DNA from: DASTPP01 sp035762175
GTDB taxonomy: Bacteria > Myxococcota_A > Polyangia > Polyangiales > Polyangiaceae
NCBI GenBank assembly: GCA_035762175.1
Contig: DASTPP010000105.1
Location: 1-39,081 of the forward strand
Direction of reading: 5' to 3'
Length of the DNA stretch: 39,081 nucleotides
A program made the position numbers and the translations under genes. This document shows, piece by piece, positions 17,047 through 25,166 of the stretch (position 1 is the first letter of the stretch; every line of letters starts with the position of its first letter). The notes below the pieces were generated by a model. It was not told the origin of the DNA, searched no databases, and saw nothing but the letters and a program-made list of their open reading frames with translations.

Positions 17047-18162
17047 ATGGGCTCATTCGGCAGGAGGCAACGGCGCTCGCAGGGGCGCAAGCCGCAGGTT
17101 CGTGAGGTGCTGGGTACGTTCAAGGCGCGCCACTTCGAGCCCTTCGTGCGCTCGACCGGCGAGGCGGTGACGGCCGAGGTTCTCGACCCGTGCTTTTACC
17201 CTTCGCCCGCCGAACGCGATTGGCTGGTCGAGCGCCTGCGCCACGACGTCGGGCTGGTGGCCGAGCTCGGCGAGACCGACTTCGTTCGCTACGTCGAGGT
17301 CGTCGTCACCGCCCAGGGCCGGGTGGCGCTCGTCATGGCCGAGCCGCTGAGCGCGGCGTCGCTGACGTCGTACCTGAGGGCCCTGGGCGGGCGGGTGCTT
17401 CCGCCGTTGGCGTACGTCATCACGCGGCGCGTGCTGACCGCGCTCGGAGAGCTGCACGGCCTCGGCCTCGTGCATCGCGCGCTCTCGACCGACACGATCA
17501 TGCTGGGGGGGGCCAACGGCGAGAGCGTGAGGGTCTTGGACGCCGGCCTCGGCGACGCGCTGTTCGAGGCGTCGTTGCGTTCGCCCGAGGCGCGCGGGCA
17601 CGTGCCGGGGGTGCTGCACTACCTGGCGCCCGAGCAGTATTCGGCGTTGCCGGTCGACGGGCGAGCCGACCTCTACGCGGCGGGCGTCATCTTTTACGAG
17701 ATGCTCGCCGGGCGACACCCCCTGTTCGACGACGATCGGGGGCTCACCTACCACCCGGGGGCCCGCAGGCGCATGGTGGCCGGCGAAGGGTTCTTCCCCC
17801 TCGGCCACTTCGCCCCCGAGTACGCCGGCTCGCGCGTCGAGTGGGTCTTGGCCCGGGCGACGTCGCCTTTTGCGCATCTACGGTTTCAAACGGCGCAAGA
17901 GCTCTTCGGCGCGCTCGACGAGCTGTGGGTCGACTTCATGGGCCCCGACGAGCTACCGCTCGAAGAGCGGCTCCGGCGCGCGGCCGACGGCGAGCCGCTG
18001 CAGCTGACCGAGCGCGACATCGAGCGCATCAAGGCGGGCGAGATCGAGCTGGTCAAAGGCGATCTCGCCACGCTCACGCCGGGGCGGCTGGATGTGTTGA
18101 GCGTCACCCACGAACCGGGGGCGGGGGGCCCGGGTGACACCGGGGGCGGGGGGCCGGGGTGA
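17047..18162 (+). CDS. Protein kinase-like protein, probable pseudokinase
   Basis: A 371-residue protein with a Ser/Thr kinase-like C-lobe: YLAPEQY at 192-198 (APE motif), DLYAAGVIFYEMLAGRHPL at 208-226 (subdomain IX) and an HRD-like segment at 143-145. Key residues are missing. The catalytic loop reads HRALSTDTIM, so the base Asp, the Lys and the Mg-binding Asn are replaced. DFG has become DAG (165-167). No Gly-rich loop is visible, and the VAIK position reads TAEV. It is therefore expected to be catalytically dead and to act by binding. ATG 17047 was chosen because the upstream open frame crosses the repeats. The C-terminal Gly-rich tail lies in a tandem repeat that supplies the stop codon. 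There is no transmembrane segment. Confidence 0.75.
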   Translation: MGSFGRRQRRSQGRKPQVREVLGTFKARHFEPFVRSTGEAVTAEVLDPCFYPSPAERDWLVERLRHDVGLVAELGETDFVRYVEVVVTAQGRVALVMAEPLSAASLTSYLRALGGRVLPPLAYVITRRVLTALGELHGLGLVHRALSTDTIMLGGANGESVRVLDAGLGDALFEASLRSPEARGHVPGVLHYLAPEQYSALPVDGRADLYAAGVIFYEMLAGRHPLFDDDRGLTYHPGARRRMVAGEGFFPLGHFAPEYAGSRVEWVLARATSPFAHLRFQTAQELFGALDELWVDFMGPDELPLEERLRRAADGEPLQLTERDIERIKAGEIELVKGDLATLTPGRLDVLSVTHEPGAGGPGDTGGGGPG

Positions 18163-18205
18163 CGCCGGGGGCGGGGGCCGGGGTGACGCCGGGGGCGGGG
18201 GCGCG
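18115..18205. repeat. About 4 copies of a 24-26 bp GC-rich tandem repeat
   Basis: The unit resembles CCGGGGGCGGGGGCC followed by GGGGTGAC. Copies differ by one or two bases in length, so the reading frame changes from copy to copy. The stop codon of the pseudokinase gene (TGA 18160-18162) is one of the TGA triplets in this array. Copy-number or length change would alter the C-terminus. Confidence 0.7.
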
Positions 18206-18211
18206 CGCTGA

Positions 18212-18511
18212 GGGCCGGGCGCCGGCCCGGGCGGTCGCCGCCTCGTCGCGGGCTTGGGCGGGGCGACGTTGGCGCTGCATCGCGTGGCCCTCGACGGCAC
18301 GGGCGCGCGCGTGCTCGGGCGCGTGGCCGTGGCCAACGGCACGTCGTACCGGGCGCAGTCGCTGCGGCCGGCGCACCTGGCCTTCGGCGGCGGCTTCGTC
18401 TACTTCAGCGACCAGGGCACGCTGACGGGCGACGTCGAGGCTGCGATCAACCCGCGGCTCGAGGGGGTGCGCGGTCAGGCCGACGGGGCGGTCTACCGGC
18501 TGCCGCAGTGA
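18212..18511 (+). pseudogene. Orphan 3' end of a propeller-like lipoprotein gene
   Basis: This frame opens after a TGA at 18209 and encodes about 99 residues with good protein character: TLALHRVALDGTG, VAVANGTSYRAQSL, HLAFGGGFVYFSDQGTL, then GQADGAVYRLPQ. It resembles the last blades of the beta-propeller (DUF5050-like) lipoproteins of myxobacteria. No credible start or signal peptide exists; the first start codon is TTG 18254. It is most simply a gene remnant, possibly the tail of the lipoprotein whose head is at 16532. A short expressed protein is the alternative. Confidence 0.4.
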
Positions 18512-18569
18512 GGGGGCGGGGGCGAGGGCGGCGGCCGAAGAGCCGTCGCCTACCCCGGCGCCCCAGCCG

Positions 18570-18635
18570 GCGGGGCCTGAGCGCGACGTCAGCGGGGCCT
18601 GAGCGCGACGTCGGCGGGGCCTGAGCGCGACGTCG
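18570..18635. repeat. Three perfect or near-perfect 22-bp tandem repeats
   Basis: The unit GCGGGGCCTGAGCGCGACGT plus two bases occurs at 18570, 18592 and 18614. Copies 2 and 3 are identical, and copy 1 differs at the last base. It is non-coding, between the propeller remnant and the end of the opposing 513-residue gene. Confidence 0.75.
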
Positions 18636-18677
18636 GAAGCGGGCCGCGTGAGGCCGCGAAGCGTTCGGGCCGCGCCC

Positions 18678-20219
18678 TCAGCCCGGGCTGCGCAGCTCGA
18701 CCGGCGGCACGAGCGCCTCGGCGCCGAAGAGCGAGAGTTGCATCCAGGGCTCGGCGACGCCGCCGGTCAGGCGCGTCAGCATGCGTTGGGCGTGGCGGTT
18801 CAGGCGCATCAGCTCGCGCGCGCGGGCGGTGGTGACGAGGGGGGGCTCGACCCGCCACTCCCAGAGGGTCGAGCGGTCGGGGCCGATGACGGGCCGCAGC
18901 CACTCGTGCCACTCGAAGGCGGCCGCCTCGCTCATGGCCGCGCGCACGAGGTCGACGAAGGCGGGGGTGATGCTCGCGGGGGCGGCGATGGCGCGCGCCA
19001 GGGGGGGCGCGGCGACGAACGGGCCGCCGCGCAGCCACTCGGCGCAGGCCTCGGCGAGCACCGAGCGCACGACGCGGTCGAGCGGCGAGCGCTCGGTGAG
19101 CGGGGGCAGGGGGCGGGGGGCGGGGGTCTTCGCGCGGGCGAGCAGCGGCTCGGCGGCGAAGGCGTCGCAGCGCACGTCGGCGTGCACGTGGTACTGCAGG
19201 GCGGCGACGACGCGCTGGGCGACCGAGACGGGGGTGCCCGGGGGCAGCTCGACGCCGAGGCCCTCGGGGCCCACCTCGAAGAGCACGGGCTTGGCGACGC
19301 CGAGGTCGACCGCGCGCACGTGGTAGGTCGAGCCCTCGACGTGCTCGGGCAGGCCCCAGAGCCGGAAGGGCTCGCCGCCGCCGAACAGGCGCCCGATCGC
19401 GCGGGCGGGGTCGCCCCCGGGCCAGGGCACCGGCACCCAGATGCGCACCGGGCCGAGCGACGACGACTCGAGCGCCGCGGCCGTCGCGGCGTGGTCGGAC
19501 AGGACCACGCGCAGGACGCGCTCGAGCTGCTCGAACGAGTTGCCCGACGAGGTGAACTTGCCGTTGTGGAAGACCTCGGTCAGCGCGAACGCCTCGGGCG
19601 GGCCGACGCGCACGCGCACCGAGTAGACGCTGGTGGCGCCCGGCAGCACCTCGCTCTTGCGGAGGCGGTCGAGCGTCTCGGCGGCCGAGGGCGCCCAGAA
19701 GCGCAGCGTCACCAGGTCGACCTCGTCGCCCTTGCTCTCGTCGTCGCCGCCGCGCAGCTCGCGCCGGTCGTGGCGCAGCGAGAAGAGCACCATCTTGCCC
19801 TCGACCCGCCCGGCGAGCGCCTCGAGCGTCGCGGGCAGGAGGTACGTCGGCTCGAGCAGCGGCGTCGCGTGCGCCAGCGCCTCGTGCAGCCGGTCGGCCT
19901 CTTTGACGTTGGCCGTCGTGTGCAGCCGGAAGTACGCCCGGTCGCTCGTGTCGAGCCACGCCGTCAGGTCGCCCTGCGCGATCGTGAGCAGCTCGGGGTC
20001 GCGGCAGGGGCGCGCCTCGAAGCCCACCTTCGCGCCGACCTCGGCGAGCGCCGCCAGCGGCTGCCGCGCCATCTCGCCCTGGGCTTGCAGCACGTACGTC
20101 TTGAGCGCCGTGCGCCCCTCGTCGGCCTCGTCGGGGCCGACCGGCGGCCGCACGGCCGCCGACACCATCTGTCGCTCGAGCAGGGTCGCCAGTTCGCTTC
20201 GAGAGTGAATTACGGCCAT
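18678..20219 (-). CDS. Uncharacterised 513-residue protein
   Basis: I do not recognise a family. The frame has clear coding character with normal composition (MAVIHSRSELATLLERQMVS start, GSTYHVRAVDLGVAKPVLFE, FEWHEWLRPVIGPDR, PWMQLSLFGAEALV near the end). There is no signal peptide or transmembrane segment, so it is probably cytosolic. The middle (about 225-345) contains VFHNGKFTSSGNSFEQLERV and alternates strands and helices. The C-terminal half is mostly helical. ATG 20219 is the start. It lies downstream of the methyltransferase gene on the same strand, but 298 bases of GC-rich low-complexity DNA separate them, so co-transcription is uncertain. Confidence 0.7.
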   Translation of the reverse strand: MAVIHSRSELATLLERQMVSAAVRPPVGPDEADEGRTALKTYVLQAQGEMARQPLAALAEVGAKVGFEARPCRDPELLTIAQGDLTAWLDTSDRAYFRLHTTANVKEADRLHEALAHATPLLEPTYLLPATLEALAGRVEGKMVLFSLRHDRRELRGGDDESKGDEVDLVTLRFWAPSAAETLDRLRKSEVLPGATSVYSVRVRVGPPEAFALTEVFHNGKFTSSGNSFEQLERVLRVVLSDHAATAAALESSSLGPVRIWVPVPWPGGDPARAIGRLFGGGEPFRLWGLPEHVEGSTYHVRAVDLGVAKPVLFEVGPEGLGVELPPGTPVSVAQRVVAALQYHVHADVRCDAFAAEPLLARAKTPAPRPLPPLTERSPLDRVVRSVLAEACAEWLRGGPFVAAPPLARAIAAPASITPAFVDLVRAAMSEAAAFEWHEWLRPVIGPDRSTLWEWRVEPPLVTTARARELMRLNRHAQRMLTRLTGGVAEPWMQLSLFGAEALVPPVELRSPG

Positions 20220-20517
20220 CGCGCGACCACCCTAGCGCGGGCGCGGCGCCGGGCCCAACTATCCGATCGCGCGCCCCGGGCCCCGCCGCTCGCCGCGCCG
20301 CCGCCGGCCCCTCGCGCCCCGCCGCTCGCCGCCGCGCCCGCCGGCCCCGCGCGCGCCGGCCACGCCCGGCCCCCCTCGGCTCGCAGCGCTGGCGCGGAGG
20401 GGGCCTCGGCCCGCAGCGCCGGCGCCGTGGCCGCCCCGGGCCCGGCGCCCGCGCCGCCCGCCCTCGCGGGGGGCGCGGCCGGCCCCGCCCCGCGCCGCCG
20501 CGGCCCGCCCGCCGCCC

Positions 20518-21600
20518 TCAGGGGGTGCGGCGGAAGACGAACCAGCGCAGCTCGACCGGCGGGTCGGCGTTGTCGGGCATCGTCATGATGTCGCGCCCGG
20601 TCGCCCAGTTGATGTACCAGCCGGTGGGCGGCCAGTCGGCGGCGGGGACGAACTTCTTTTCGTACTCCATCACCGACTCGTCGGACACGAGCTCGAAGGG
20701 CAGCCCGCGGATGGCGGCGGCGAAGTCTTGCCGGGTGAAGGTCGAGGACCACACCGCCTCGGAGTATTCGCGCACGATCTGCTCGAGCTCGTAGTCTTCG
20801 TCGCTGACGAAGGTGTTGCAGACGACGCAGCCGCCCGGCGCCATCGCGGCCCCGAGCCGCTCGAAGAGCGAGCGCAGCTGCGCCACCGACCGGAAGTGCG
20901 TGAGCACCTCGGAGATGACGACGACCTTGTAGTAGTTCTGCTTCTCGGACAGGTCGGCCGTGTGCACGTCGGCGTTGATGATGTTGACCTTGAGCTTATC
21001 TTTCTCGGCCGCCTCGCGGATGATGTCGGTGAACGAGGCCGTCATCTCGAGCGCGTCGACGGGGTGGCCGATGCGCGCGAGCGGCAGCGAGTTGCGCCCC
21101 GTGCCCGCGCCGATGTCGAGCACCGGCACCTCGGACGGGTCGCCCAGCTCGGCCGCCACGTGCAAGAGCTTCTGGTCGGGGTGCTTGCCGAAGAGCGGCG
21201 GCTTCTTGTTGGCGACCCAGAGGTCGTACTGCTCGCTGAGCGAGGGCACCACGTACCGGATGTGGTACTGGATGCCGCGCTTGGGCGGCGGCTGCGTCTC
21301 CCAGCGCACGCGCAGCTCGGCGATGGCCGAGGCGCGAAAGCCCTCGTCGAGCTGCTCGCGCAAGAGGCCCCGCAGGTGGTCGAGCTCCGGCTCGGTGAAG
21401 GGCTTGCCGAACGCGGTGAAGATGGCCTTGAAGCCGTCCATGTAGTGGTCGATGAGCGAGGGCGCGCAGGGCATCGCCATCTCGCCCTTGCCGCGGATGC
21501 GGCGGTCGACCTTCTGGTAGATGCCCTCGCGGATGCGCGTCGTGTTCGCCTCGCGCGCTCGCTGCTTGGGGCCGGTGATGACGGGCTTTTTCTTTTTCAT
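20518..21600 (-). CDS. Class I SAM-dependent methyltransferase
   Basis: A 360-residue protein with a class I methyltransferase domain from about 155. Motif I is VPVLDIGAGTGRNSLPLAR (about 158-176), followed by an acidic ALEMT strand end, an NADVHTADL segment and VVISEVLTHFRS. The first 150 residues are helical and start with MKKKKP; this part may provide substrate specificity and I do not recognise it. ATG 21600 was chosen because upstream codons are low-complexity Pro/Arg. It is divergent from the DGQHR gene with 283 bases between the starts. The substrate cannot be predicted from the sequence. Confidence 0.85.
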   Translation of the reverse strand: MKKKKPVITGPKQRAREANTTRIREGIYQKVDRRIRGKGEMAMPCAPSLIDHYMDGFKAIFTAFGKPFTEPELDHLRGLLREQLDEGFRASAIAELRVRWETQPPPKRGIQYHIRYVVPSLSEQYDLWVANKKPPLFGKHPDQKLLHVAAELGDPSEVPVLDIGAGTGRNSLPLARIGHPVDALEMTASFTDIIREAAEKDKLKVNIINADVHTADLSEKQNYYKVVVISEVLTHFRSVAQLRSLFERLGAAMAPGGCVVCNTFVSDEDYELEQIVREYSEAVWSSTFTRQDFAAAIRGLPFELVSDESVMEYEKKFVPAADWPPTGWYINWATGRDIMTMPDNADPPVELRWFVFRRTP

Positions 21601-21791
21601 GGCGGCGGGGGCACTCTTAGGCCGGAGCGGGCGAAGGGTCCAGCGTGGCCCGGGGCGGGCCGTCGGGCTAGCGCCTCGGCGCGCGCCGGGCGGGGGCCCC
21701 GCGACCCGCTGGCGGCCCCGGCGGGGGCGGCGGCGGGGGGGGGCGCCCGGGGGCGGCGGGGGCCTCTGGGGGCCGGCCAAGGGGGCTGACA

Positions 21792-21821
21792 TTGAACTAC
21801 TGAACGGATTGACAGTATAAG
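21792..21821 (+). promoter_or_regulatory. Candidate sigma70-type promoter of the DGQHR gene
   Basis: TTGAAC (21792-21797) and TATAAG (21816-21821) are separated by 18 bases in a short AT-rich island in otherwise GC-rich DNA, about 60 bases before ATG 21884. The same island contains repeated TGAAC and a TTGACA (21809-21814), which could be an alternative -35 or part of an operator. Confidence 0.45.
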
Positions 21822-21883
21822 GCCTGCGTGCTTGGTTAGGGCCCTGGGGCGGCCCGAGGGGCCCGGCCCCTCACGAGGCCGCC

Positions 21884-23041
21884 ATGCTCGCCACGCAGAT
21901 CCGCCAAAAAGACGGGGTGTTTTATTTCGTCGCCTACCCGGCCGAAGACCTCTTGCGTCGGGTGCGGTTCATCAGCCGCTTCTACGGCGACGAGGGCGCG
22001 CGCATCGACGCCGAAGAGGTCGACGCGGCCGACGAGGTGGGGCGCTTCATCGCCCGCATCGAGCGCAGCGACCGGTCGTTCCAGCGGGCTTTGTCGAAGC
22101 GCAAGGTGGCGGCGATCGAGAACTTCTACGAGACGGCGATGAGCCAGCCGCCGATTCCGGGCACGGTGCTGCTCTTCACGCCCGAGGCGCTGCGCTTCGA
22201 CCCGGTGGGGGCGTTCGACAACGTGGGCGACCTGCAAGAGCCGAACGAGAAGTACCTCATCATCGACGGCCAGCACCGGCTGGCGGCGCTGCACTTCTAC
22301 GCGCAGCGCCACCCGCACGAGGCGCGCACGCTGCACGTGCCCTGCGTCGTGTTCGACGGCCGCAGCGAAGACTTCGCGGTCGAGATGTTCGTCACCATCA
22401 ACTCGACGCCGACGCGCATCAACAAGAGCCACCTCGTCGACCTGTACGAGCGGGTCTCGTGGGCGGCGCCCGACCGGCGCCTGGCGGCGAAGGTGGCCGA
22501 GATGCTCTACGAGCGGGCCGACAGCCCGCTGCGCTACAAGATCAACCGCCTCGGCGGGCGCAGCCGGCAGGCCAAGTGGGTGCTGCAGGCCGAGCTCTTC
22601 AACGAGCTCTTGCGCTGGGTGCAGGCCGAGGGGGCGCCGGGCGGCCGCTCGCCGGCCGCGGCGGCCGAGTCGTTCTATGGCCCCATCCGCGACTTCTTCC
22701 GGGCGGCCGAGAAGGTCTGGGGCGAGGCCTGGGGCAACCCCGCGTTCATGGTGACCAAGCCCGTCACCATCAAGGCGATGCTGCGGGTGTGCGCGGCGCT
22801 CGCGAAGCAAGACGCCGAGCCCGACGAGGGGCGGCAGAGGCGGTGGCAAGAGCGGCTCGAGCCGTGGTCGCAGCTCGCGCGCGACTTCCGGTCCGAGGGG
22901 TTTTATGAGCGCTTCGCCGCGCGCGGCCAGGTCGAGCGCGTGGGCCGCGTGGCGCGCGAGCTCGCCCGCCGCGTCGACGTGACGCTGAACTCGCCGCGCC
23001 GCCCGGGCGGCTCGTCGGCGATGGCCGAAGCGGCCGAGTAA
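21884..23041 (+). CDS. DGQHR-domain (DndB-like) protein
   Basis: The 385-residue product contains the DGQHR signature at 128-132 (YLIIDGQHRLAALHFY) followed by VPCVVFDG and FVTINSTPTRINKSHL. These are hallmarks of the DGQHR/DndB family, whose fold is related to ParB-like proteins. DndB regulates DNA phosphorothioation genes, and related proteins occur in 7-deazaguanine DNA modification clusters and mobile elements. Here it is solitary: no dnd or dpd partner is visible. ATG 21884 is the first start after the promoter-like island. The C-terminal half (about 230-385) is helical and ends in low-complexity sequence. The role is unknown; regulation or DNA modification is inferred. Confidence 0.85.
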   Translation: MLATQIRQKDGVFYFVAYPAEDLLRRVRFISRFYGDEGARIDAEEVDAADEVGRFIARIERSDRSFQRALSKRKVAAIENFYETAMSQPPIPGTVLLFTPEALRFDPVGAFDNVGDLQEPNEKYLIIDGQHRLAALHFYAQRHPHEARTLHVPCVVFDGRSEDFAVEMFVTINSTPTRINKSHLVDLYERVSWAAPDRRLAAKVAEMLYERADSPLRYKINRLGGRSRQAKWVLQAELFNELLRWVQAEGAPGGRSPAAAAESFYGPIRDFFRAAEKVWGEAWGNPAFMVTKPVTIKAMLRVCAALAKQDAEPDEGRQRRWQERLEPWSQLARDFRSEGFYERFAARGQVERVGRVARELARRVDVTLNSPRRPGGSSAMAEAAE

Positions 23042-23160
23042 GGGCCGCGGGGCGACCAGGGGGTGAGGCGGGCGAGGCGGGCGAGCGGGGCGAGGGGGGC
23101 GAGGCGGGCGAGGGGGGCGACGCCGCGGCGGACGGTCCGGCCGAGCGGGTGCTCCCGCCG

Positions 23161-23244
23161 GGCCGTCCCCTGCGCGCGTCACGTCCGTCCCGGGCCCCGA
23201 TGGCCGGGTAGCGCGAAGAGGGCCGTCCCCTGCGCGCGTCACGT
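23161..23244. repeat. 24-bp exact direct repeat, 60 bp apart
   Basis: GGCCGTCCCCTGCGCGCGTC plus ACGT occurs at 23161-23184 and again at 23221-23244 with no mismatch. It lies in the 281-base gap between the DGQHR gene and the propeller lipoprotein, after a run of short GGGCGAGGC-type repeats (about 23065-23120). Confidence 0.75.
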
Positions 23245-23322
23245 TCGAGCGGCCGGGCGGGCGACGCCCCCCGGGTGGCGCGCCGGGGCGCCGTCGCGCG
23301 CGCCGTGGTAGCGTGCGGGTCG

Positions 23323-24612
23323 ATGGCGGCTGGCTTGCGGTTTCGGGCCCTCGGGGCCCTCGTGATGGGCTGGGCCGCGGGGTGCGGCGGCGCCGAGGCG
23401 CCGCGGCCCGCGCGCTCGACGCCGGCGCCCGCGGGGTCGCCGGTGGCCGCGGCGGGGCAACCGAAGGCCGACCCTTGGCTCGCGACGTTCCGAGAGCGGG
23501 CGCGGCGCGACCCGAACGACGGGGCGGTTCTTTACAACGTGGCGGCGCTCGCCGACCAGGCCGGGGCGGCCGACGAGGCGCTCGGGTGGCTGCGGCGACT
23601 CGACGCCATCGGGTGGTCCATTCCGCCCGACGAGCGCGACTTTGCGACCCTGCGGGCCCGGCCCGAGTACCGAACGCTCGCCGCCTCGTTCGCCGCGCGC
23701 GCGCCCCGCGTGCAGAGCGGCCGCGTCGCCTTCACCGTGCCGGAGCCCGACCTCATCCCCGAGGGCATCGCGTACGACGAGCGGGGCGGGGCGTTCTTTC
23801 TGAGCAGCATCGCCAAGCGGAAGATCGTGCGGGTCGACGCGCGGGGGCGGGCGTCCGACTTCGTGCCCTCGGGCCGGGGGGGGCTCGGCGCCACGCTCGG
23901 CATGTACGTCGACCCGGGGCGGCGCCTGCTCTGGGCGGTCAGCATGCCGCGGCCGGGCCGGGGGGTCGGGGGCGAGCGGGCGCTCTATGGCTTCGACCTC
24001 GAGACGGGCGAGCAGCGCTACAAGCTCGTGCCGACCCCCGACGTCGAAGGCGACCGGCTGATCAACGACGTCACGGTGGGCCCGCGGGGCGAGCTCTACG
24101 TGACCGACAGCAACGCCGGGGCGCTCTTCGTCGCCGAGGGGCCCGAGGGGCCGCTGCGCCCGCTCTTCGGGCCGGGCACCTTCAACGGGCCGAACGGGCT
24201 CGCCTTCTTCGGGGAGGCGGGCGTGCTGCTGGTGGCGCACTCGGTGGGGGTCGCGGCCGTCGACCCCGCGGCGCGGACGTTCCGCGAGGTGGGCCGGGGG
24301 CCGGCCGAGGCGATCGGGGGCTTCGACGGCATGGCGCTGCGGGGCCGCACCCTGCTGGGCGTGCAGAACGCGCTCGGGGCGCCGCGCGTCGTGCGGGCCG
24401 AGCTCGACGCGCGGGCCTCGGCGGTCGTCTCGTTCCGGGTGCTCGAGGCGTCGAGCCCGGCGCTCGAGCTGCCGACGACGGGGGCGGTGGCGGGCGAGGT
24501 CTTCTACGTCATCGCCAACAGCCAGCTCCGGGCGATGGGCCCCGACGGGCGCCCGCGCGAGGGCGTCACGCTGCGCGACCCGACGGTGCTCGCGCTGCCG
24601 CTGGGCGGCTGA
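23323..24612 (+). CDS. SMP-30/NHL-like beta-propeller lipoprotein
   Basis: The 429-residue product begins at ATG 23323 with a signal peptide ending in AAGCGG, so it is a probable lipoprotein, followed by an Ala/Pro linker. Residues about 50-125 look like a TPR-type helical segment (DPNDGAVLYNVAALADQAG, then ADEALGWLRRLDAIGW). The rest is a six-bladed propeller of the SMP-30/gluconolactonase type: LIPEGIAYDERGGAFFLSS, LINDVTVGPRGELYVTDSNAG and NGPNGLAFF carry the Glu/Asn positions that bind metal in that family. The enzymatic activity and substrate are unknown. The next gene starts 10 bases after its stop, so the two are probably co-transcribed. Confidence 0.8.
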   Translation: MAAGLRFRALGALVMGWAAGCGGAEAPRPARSTPAPAGSPVAAAGQPKADPWLATFRERARRDPNDGAVLYNVAALADQAGAADEALGWLRRLDAIGWSIPPDERDFATLRARPEYRTLAASFAARAPRVQSGRVAFTVPEPDLIPEGIAYDERGGAFFLSSIAKRKIVRVDARGRASDFVPSGRGGLGATLGMYVDPGRRLLWAVSMPRPGRGVGGERALYGFDLETGEQRYKLVPTPDVEGDRLINDVTVGPRGELYVTDSNAGALFVAEGPEGPLRPLFGPGTFNGPNGLAFFGEAGVLLVAHSVGVAAVDPAARTFREVGRGPAEAIGGFDGMALRGRTLLGVQNALGAPRVVRAELDARASAVVSFRVLEASSPALELPTTGAVAGEVFYVIANSQLRAMGPDGRPREGVTLRDPTVLALPLGG

Positions 24613-24622
24613 GGGCCGGGGC

Positions 24623-25162
24623 ATGAAGGTCGCACCCTTCGGCCTGCCGCGCGACGAGATCCGGCGCGAGCTCGAGGCGCTGCGCCACCCCTTCTCGGTC
24701 GCGATCGAGCGGGCGAAGAACCCGTTCAACATCGGGGCGATCGTGCGCACGGCGCACTCGTTCCTGGCGAAAGAGATCGTGCTGGTCGGCTCCGAGCCCT
24801 GGTACGAGCGGGCGGCGATGGGGATGCACCGCTACGAGACGCTGGTCGAGCTGCCCGACGCGGCCGCGCTCGTCGCGCGGGCGCGGGCGCAGGGGCAGCG
24901 GCTCGTGGTCTTCGAGCGCGAGGCGGCGCGGGTCGGGCTCTGGGAGGCCGAGCTGCCGGACGGCGCCGTGCTCGTCTTCGGCAGCGAGGACGCGGGCGTG
25001 TCGGCCGAGCTCGTGGCGGCGGCCGACGAGGTGGTGGCCATTCCGATGTTCGGTATCAACAACTCGTATCCGGTAACGGTGGCGGCGGGCATCGCGATGG
25101 CCGAGTGGGCGCGGCGGCGCTACGGCGGCGGGCGCCTGGTGCCGGCGGCGCCGGGCGGCTGA
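24623..25162 (+). CDS. TrmH/SpoU-family RNA methyltransferase
   Basis: A 179-residue SPOUT-class methyltransferase with the three family motifs: NPFNIGAIVRTAHSFL (motif 1, with the conserved Asn and Arg), VLVFGSEDAGVS (motif 2) and IPMFGINNSYPVTVAAGIAMAEW (motif 3), which form the knotted SAM site. The target is probably a ribose 2'-OH in tRNA or rRNA; which one cannot be told from sequence. It has no N-terminal L30e-like domain, as in short TrmH/TrmL-type proteins. It lies 10 bases after the propeller lipoprotein gene. Its stop is 4 bases before the left direct repeat of the inverted-repeat element. Confidence 0.93.
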   Translation: MKVAPFGLPRDEIRRELEALRHPFSVAIERAKNPFNIGAIVRTAHSFLAKEIVLVGSEPWYERAAMGMHRYETLVELPDAAALVARARAQGQRLVVFEREAARVGLWEAELPDGAVLVFGSEDAGVSAELVAAADEVVAIPMFGINNSYPVTVAAGIAMAEWARRRYGGGRLVPAAPGG

Positions 25163-25166
25163 CCCG

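Noticed and set aside
21884..23041. Complete DNA phosphorothioation (dnd) or dpd cluster
   Set aside because: Only the DGQHR protein is present; no cysteine desulfurase, PAPS reductase-like, SMC-like or TGT-like gene lies nearby.
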